Shown here piece by piece: positions 58,201-64,000 of a stretch of 64,000 bases of DNA. Positions within the stretch are counted from its first letter, which is position 1; each line of letters opens with the position of its first letter. The stretch comes from Trichosphaerium sp. ATCC 40318 (taxonomy: Eukaryota; Discosea; Flabellinia; Trichosidae): contig JALMLS010000612.1 of the NCBI GenBank assembly GCA_038496445.1, positions 372,001 through 436,000 of the forward strand. The letters run 5' to 3'. Made by a program: the position numbers and the translations under genes. The notes beneath the pieces are model-generated. The model was not told the DNA's origin and ran no database searches. It saw only the letters and a program-made list of their open reading frames with translations.

Positions 58201-60862
58201 ACAGCGACTTATACCGATGGTAAACCAGCAATCTTGAGCTTGGATGAAGCTATACAAAAGGGGTCTTTCTTTGATGTACGTCGATTTCAGCAAGCACTGC
58301 GTGCTAAAATATGCTAGATAACTACTGGGAGTTTCTCAACTGGAGACCTTAAGTCTGGATTTGCAGAGTCGGACTACGTTGAAGAAGGCTCAGTACAATG
58401 TGGTAGCCAGTATCATTTCCATATGGAGACGCACACAGCCATGGCCGTGCCTGCAGAAGGTTTGTAGAAATTATTTTGTTTCGAAAAGATTAACGTTTAA
58501 AAGGTGATCTGATGGAAGTCTATTCTGCTACTCAGCTCCCTTGTGATACGCTGACAACAATATCAGACGCTATAAAGGTAGATAAGAAAAATGTCAATGT
58601 AGTTGTGCGCCGTTGTGGTGGTGGCTACGGCGGCAAATTAAGCAACTCTTCAGGTGCCTTATTTTTGGTTTACATCATAAGTATTTTTTTCTTATTAATC
58701 TCAACAAAGATGTTGCTGCCGTTGTTGCTGTTGCCTCTACTAAAATGGGATTACCTGTGCGTATGAAAGTAACATTAAGTAATAATATGAAGATGATGGG
58801 TAAAAGACATCCTACACGTTGTGACTACAAGGTACGTTGCATGTTGAATTCGCCGAAAAATCAGAATAAAATACGAAAGATTCTCACAATTGAACAAACC
58901 TTGTCCAGTTTTGACCTTTCCTTCGTATTATTTTAATTGTTGTTAATTTGTTTCAAAGGTTGGGTTTACAAAAGCTGGAAAAATTTTGGCACTAGAAGCA
59001 ACTCTCTACAGTGATGGTGTGTAATTTGTTTTTTATTGTTTTGGCTGTTGTTCGCTTACTTATAATATTTTATAGGTGGTTGTACTTCTGTTGATTCAGA
59101 TGGAATGTTTGGAGCTCTTATGTTGACACTTGGAACAGTTTACAAGATCGATAATTTCGAAGTTGGTGGTAAACTTTGTAAGACAAACTTGCCTTCAAAC
59201 ACATTCACAAGAGGCCCTGGTTGGTGCCCTGGTGTATTCGTAACAGAGCACATAATTGAGCATGTCGCAGAAACACTTAAAGCAGACCCAGGCATGTTGA
59301 GACCACTCAACTTTTACAGCAAAGGTACGTAGCTAGAACGAGTTATTTTTCTCTACCATTGGAACGAAGTTTACTTATGAAAACTAAGGTGGTGTTACGC
59401 CTGATGGCACTATTCTTGCTTTCTGCAATATCGAGGAGATTTTCACCAAGTTGAAGATTACTTCTTCGTTTGAGGTACATACCATGATCCGCTCAAATAA
59501 TGTATGGAGTTTTTCTTATGATGGTTTAGAAACGTCAAGCCGAAGTAGATGCGTTTAATAAATCGAATACTTGGAAGAAAAAAGGCTTGACAATTATGCC
59601 TGTTCGCTTCTTTGTCGGCTGGGCAGGTCAGTCTCTTTCAGTGGCTAATTTATTATTCAATACGTATTAGGTGATCCGCAAGCTGCAGTTGTAAGTATAC
59701 AGAGCGATGGTACTGTACACGTGACTATTTCGGGTGTCGAAATTGGACAAGGTAATGATTCGTTTTAGTTGTTTACTGTTAACACCTTACAGGTATCAAC
59801 ACAAAGGCAATGCAAGCTACAGCTTATTCTCTTGGTATCCCTCTCAAGTATATTTGCGTACCACCTACTTCTTCAAGGGTAACACCAAACACTGCGGCAA
59901 CTGGTACATTAGTTAAGATAGCGTATTGATTTACTGTGTCTTAAGGCGGGTCTATCACTTCTGCTCTTTGTTGTGAAGCTATAACAATCGCGTGTGCTAC
60001 ACTTAACAAGAGATTAGCTCCTATAAGAAGTATGCATCCTGATGCAGACTGGGAGACTATTGTCCGGATTGCACTAAACGCTGGTGTCAACTTATTGGTA
60101 TGTTACTTTCTTTGCAGTTGTTTTGTTATCTCACTTATTCTTCAGGCTCTCGGAAACGTTAACCATCCTCCTCCAACTAAATATGGTCCTTATTCTAATT
60201 ACCAATCATACAGCGCATGTGTTTCTCAAGTAAGTCATAACATCAACAACTAACATAACACTGTATCTTAAGGTTGAAATTGATGTTCTCACTGGACGAA
60301 TTGAAGTTGAGCGTTGTGATATCCTATTCGATTGTGGTGTTTCTTTGAACGTAGCTGTACGCCTAGTTACAACTTCCGTGCATTATGATTGCATTAACTA
60401 AGATACATTAAAGGTTGATATTGGTCAAATCCAAGGAGCCTTTATGATGGGGTTGGGTTACTTCCTCATGGAAGAGTTAGAGTTCAATGGTGATAATCTC
60501 AGTAACGATGGTACTTGGGAGTATAAGCCTCCAAGTGTAAAAGATATACCAATTGACTTGCGTGTTTCTCTCCTAAAGAATGCTGTACGATTTTCAAACC
60601 TGCAAAGGCTTCTTTTGCTCTTCCATAATCATTCACTAACTTTTTTATCAAGCCTAATCCTGTCGGTATATTATCAAGCAAGTGCGTTGGTGAACCACCA
60701 TTGTGCCTTGCTTCTTCTGTCTTCTTTGCCATTAAGAGTGCCATTAAGGCTTACCGTGATGCTTCAGGACAAGCTGGAGGTTACTTTCCTTTCAACGCTC
60801 CTGCAACTGTAGACCAAGTACATGCTGCATGCGGTGTATCTACTAAAGACTTAGTAATGTAA
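55216..60862 (+). CDS. Xanthine dehydrogenase / aldehyde oxidase family molybdoenzyme
   Basis: The catalytic part begins at about 55693 ([20 protein letters not shown]) and has all four parts: the first 2Fe-2S cluster ([20 protein letters not shown]), the second ([32 protein letters not shown]), an FAD domain ([44 protein letters not shown]) and the Mo-cofactor domains ([36 protein letters not shown], catalytic Glu in [13 protein letters not shown]). The substrate pocket is unusual: [12 protein letters not shown] where XDH has GGGFGGKE, and [13 protein letters not shown] where XDH has FRGFGGPQ. Upstream of the enzyme an in-frame N-terminal extension of about 150 residues begins [20 protein letters not shown]; it is basic and unrelated to the family. 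More than twenty introns. Confidence 0.82.
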
Positions 60863-61198
60863 CTGATTTATAGAGCAAATAAATAGCCCAGTAGTGTTGA
60901 GACTACATCACCAAAACTCCTGTAAATTGTTTTATTGTAACTTCTTTATAGTAGCATTGAGACTGCTTCCAGAACAGTTGTGAAGTTGCAAAATTATGTG
61001 GTTAAGTTAGTTATTGTACAGTATGTTAAGCAGCGTGTCATCTGGAATGGTTAGCGAGAAGCATCAACAGTAAGCGTTCGTGATGTCAAGCATAGCGTTC
61101 AAAGTACCTCAGTTTATATCACGCTCAAAGCCTAATAAACCTAAACATGTCGCAAAACGTACGCTAACGCGATATAGTATCACTTCACGGAAATATAA
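60863..61198. other. Intergenic, nothing recognised
   Basis: Spacer between the XDH-family stop and the start of the second DWY-repeat gene. No gene recognised. Confidence 0.45.
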
Positions 61199-63672
61199 AT
61201 GGCTTCACCGTTATTAAACTACATTCTCGTTCTTACGTCGCTTGTTAGCCTTAAAACAAGTACATGATGGATATTGGAACGATTTAGACAGGAATAGACA
61301 ATATCTAGAGGAAATAGCGCCAAGCCTTCGTGTTTTCACTTTTGACGATTGGTACAATTGTACCAAGTATGATATTCACGAAAGAGCTGGAAGGGGTCTC
61401 ATGGCAAAGTAATACAGTAAAGTTAAACGTCGAACTTTATTTTTGACACTTTTTTTTTCTTTGGTTGTAGATTCAACGATTCGATTACCACTACGCTTAA
61501 AGTGCTATACCCGCATGTTGATTGGATACAATATGCATTCAAGTATGGAAAAACCCGTTGTAGACTATTTATTCACAACACTAGGAATGCGCCAAGTGGT
61601 TTTTGGCAACATATTGCAAACCAAGGGGATTATATGAATGCTGTTGCACGTCAATTGACTATAAAAGTTTTAGATGACTGGTATCCAATATCGACTGCCC
61701 AAGTACTTGAGTGTGGTTGCAGTGGATTTTTGAGTAGGTAAGTTCTTGCACTCACAAGCAACATCATTTCTCTTTATATTCTTATTTTTTACAATTTTTT
61801 GTTTAGATATTCGTACTCTCTTTCTGCTGCGCTTTCGTCTGTTTTCCCAAAACACAATTGGGATATTAGCAAATTTGGGTGCGACAACTATTGTAGAAAA
61901 GCACGTGAACTCAGTGTATGTCTTTTTTAGGTGCTTGCCTAGGCAGTATTGGCTAAACTGGGAAAACCAGAGAAAACGTGTTGAGGAAATAAGCGAACTT
62001 TTAAATGTGAAATCCTTAGCAGAATTCTATGCAGTAGGTAGTGTTTCTGTATTACAAAAACAATCTATTAATGCACGTGGGTTTTCAGCAAAGTAAGCCA
62101 TAAATAGTCTTTCTCTTTTTTACAAACTATTTAAACACTTTGTTCTAAGCTCTCTTCTCTTTTTCTAGATTCTACGGAGGAAGTATAAGTATCTTACTCA
62201 ATAGACTTTATCCCAAGTTTAAGTGGGAACCTTTTCGTTTCAAGTACGGTGTATACCTCGCTGTGCAAATAAGCTTAAGAGCTTTGCTCTTTCTTTTTTC
62301 TTATATTTTTACTATGTAGGGTTATGCCAAAGAACCACTGGTCTATTGTAAGAAACCAGATGGATTTCTTTGAGAACACTGCAAGAGAGCTTTATCTGAT
62401 GACCCTTGATGAATTTTATGATATGACAACATCAGAATTTATTGATCTTGGCGCTTCTGGTCTTATTCTCAGGCAGTACGACACCAGCAGTTGGTGATTA
62501 TTTAGCATATAACGCATACTAGGTATGGTGGATCGTACGTTAAGGCATTACAAACGGTGTATCCCAACTACGAATGGAAAGATTATGAGTTCAAGTACGA
62601 CATTCTTTGTCGTGATACGCAAAGTACTAATAAATGTTACAAGGATTGCTCCACGACACGCTTGGGAAAATAAGGAAGGTGTAACGAAATACTTATCTGG
62701 TATGTAGTACACTATTTGTAAGTTGTATTTGATTTATTAACAATTAAGTTAGTACTTGAAGACAGGTTACAAATTTCAAGACCTGAAGAATGGTACAGGG
62801 TATCATTGGAGAGATTAAAAGAGAATGCAAAAACGACTTTTCTTGCTTCATCTTTCCCCCAGTGTTTGAGTCTACTCCACCCAGAGATGTCATGGGACTT
62901 TAGTGTATTCGAATACCGAGCAAAAAAGACAGTACAATGGTACTCTAAACCGGTTTTTTATGAAATACCTCAGGTTTTCCTAAAGCTATTTGTATAAATT
63001 AGGAGTTTGTACCGGCGTGTCGTAGACTTGCTCCCTGATTTTGAGATAAAAGAGGAAATCGATTTAAGTAGATATTTTCAAGGCAAGTCGACACGTGTGG
63101 ATATTTATATTCCTACACTTCGTCTTGCACTTGAGTACCAAGGTAAAGAAACGTAAACTATTTTTCTTATCTTTTGTTTTGCTTTCTAACAACCTTACCA
63201 GGACAACAACACTACCACGATGTTAGTTGCTACGGACTTGCACACATGTGGAAGAGAAATGATAAATTGAAGAAACGTGATTGTGAAGCAATGGGCACGT
63301 GAACATGAGTCACTTTTCGAGTCCAGCATTCACTAAACTTTGAGCTTTCTTCTTACAATAAGTATTTAGGTGTAACTTTAGTACCAATACCGTATTGGTG
63401 GAACCAAGATAAATGGAGCGTTGCTGCAACCATAATGCATTACAGGAACGTACTTCTTTTGTTTAATTATTTATACATACTGATAGTTGTTCTAGACCTG
63501 ATATTCGGTTTACTGGTATACCAAATGGGGTGAAGCCGCTAGTACAACCGACCTCAACGTTTTTTCAAGCAAAAAACAAACAAATCCTGCTGTGAATAGT
63601 TACTCTATTGAATGTAACCTCAAAAGTGATCGCCGTATGTTTCTCACTCGCGCTAAGAACTTAGATTTATAA
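61199..63672 (+). CDS. DWY-repeat protein with C-terminal PD-(D/E)XK-like nuclease domain (copy B)
   Basis: A paralogue of the gene at 38992-42245 on the opposite strand. It starts MASPLLNYILVLTSLVSL. Repeats follow: GYWNDLDRNRQYLEEIA..VFTFDDWY; NDSITTTLKVLYPHVDWIQY with YMNAVARQLTIKVLDDWYPI; LSAALSSVFPKHNWDISKFG with ISELLNVKSLAEFYAVGSVS; ISILLNRLYPKFKWEPFRFK with ELYLMTLDEFYDMTTSEF; YVKALQTVYPNYEWKDYEFK with LQISRPEEWYRVSLERLKEN. The C terminus reads STRVDIYIPTLRLALEYQGQ, QHYHD, then DCEAMG, VTLVPIPYWWN and PDIRFTGIPNGVKPLVQP. Here the D...E-Y-Q-G-Q-Q-H-Y motif is clear. It ends RAKNLDL at 63672. Confidence 0.75.
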
Positions 63673-64000
63673 TCCATGTTAAGGACAAGCATCGGACAAG
63701 AAGTTTGAGCTCTACAGCACCCACCGTAGCAGTTGGCTCTATGCATAGGCATGGCAACTGTTAGATCCACGAGTGCTCGGCAAGCATCACAAATAGTAGG
63801 ACTGACAGGCTGACTCGCTCAGTACAGTAACTTGGTTAACCTGTAGTCGACCATCATGACGATGCTTTTTACCCGATGTACCGCTTAAAGATGAGAACTT
63901 AAACAAAAAAGACCATTACCACTTCCAGCTTTTACTTACGATTAACTTGATGGCAACAATCGCAACAGAGGAAAATCAGTACGTAGTGCTTCAAGTACAA
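63673..64000. other. Intergenic to window end, nothing recognised
   Basis: No gene recognised in the last 328 bases. Confidence 0.4.

Overview
This window is nuclear DNA of a eukaryote, most likely a free-living or parasitic protist (or a very compact small eukaryote). It is AT-rich (roughly 35-40% GC by eye) and gene-dense. Almost every conserved gene is cut by many very short introns, usually about 25-65 nt. These begin GTACGT, GTACGC, GTAAG or GTTCGT and end in a pyrimidine-rich stretch plus AG. I rebuilt exons by hand from protein family conservation, so gene spans are more reliable than single splice sites. I do not assign a lineage. The gene set (Galpha, MSH4, ceramide synthase, ERp29, MMTAG2, GFM2, LSm6) is general eukaryotic.

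Layout. 1-9.5 kb: a partial secreted protein, ALG2 mannosyltransferase, a multi-pass membrane protein that may belong to the Tim17/22/23 group, an SRS2/UvrD-type helicase, and a type I membrane protein. 9.9-20.9 kb: mitochondrial EF-G2 (GFM2), a P-loop kinase, ceramide synthase, a PH-domain protein, a protein with an FGHGY motif, MMTAG2 and an EF-hand protein. 21-31 kb: a frameshifted histone H2B copy, a DUF2306-like membrane protein, a membrane J-domain protein, ERp29, a beta-helix surface protein and several unknowns. 31-50 kb is an accessory-looking block: small secreted proteins, two inverted copies of a SPRY gene about 14 kb apart, an intronless F-box/LRR gene, and a large DWY-repeat protein ending in a PD-(D/E)XK-like nuclease domain. 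Conserved Galpha and MSH4 genes sit inside this block. 50.7-64 kb: ornithine decarboxylase, LSm6, a coiled-coil protein, a long xanthine dehydrogenase-family gene with an N-terminal extension, and a second DWY-repeat nuclease-like gene.

Functional threads: secretory pathway and lipid work (ALG2, ceramide synthase, ERp29, the type I membrane protein), mitochondrial translation (GFM2), RNA processing (LSm6, probably MMTAG2), and recombination and repair (MSH4, SRS2-like helicase).

The most unusual content is the pair of DWY-repeat/nuclease genes. In them, each protein repeat corresponds to two exons with introns in phase 2. Also notable are the inverted SPRY duplication, in which one copy is frameshifted, and a strong excess of the hexamer CACGTG across the window.
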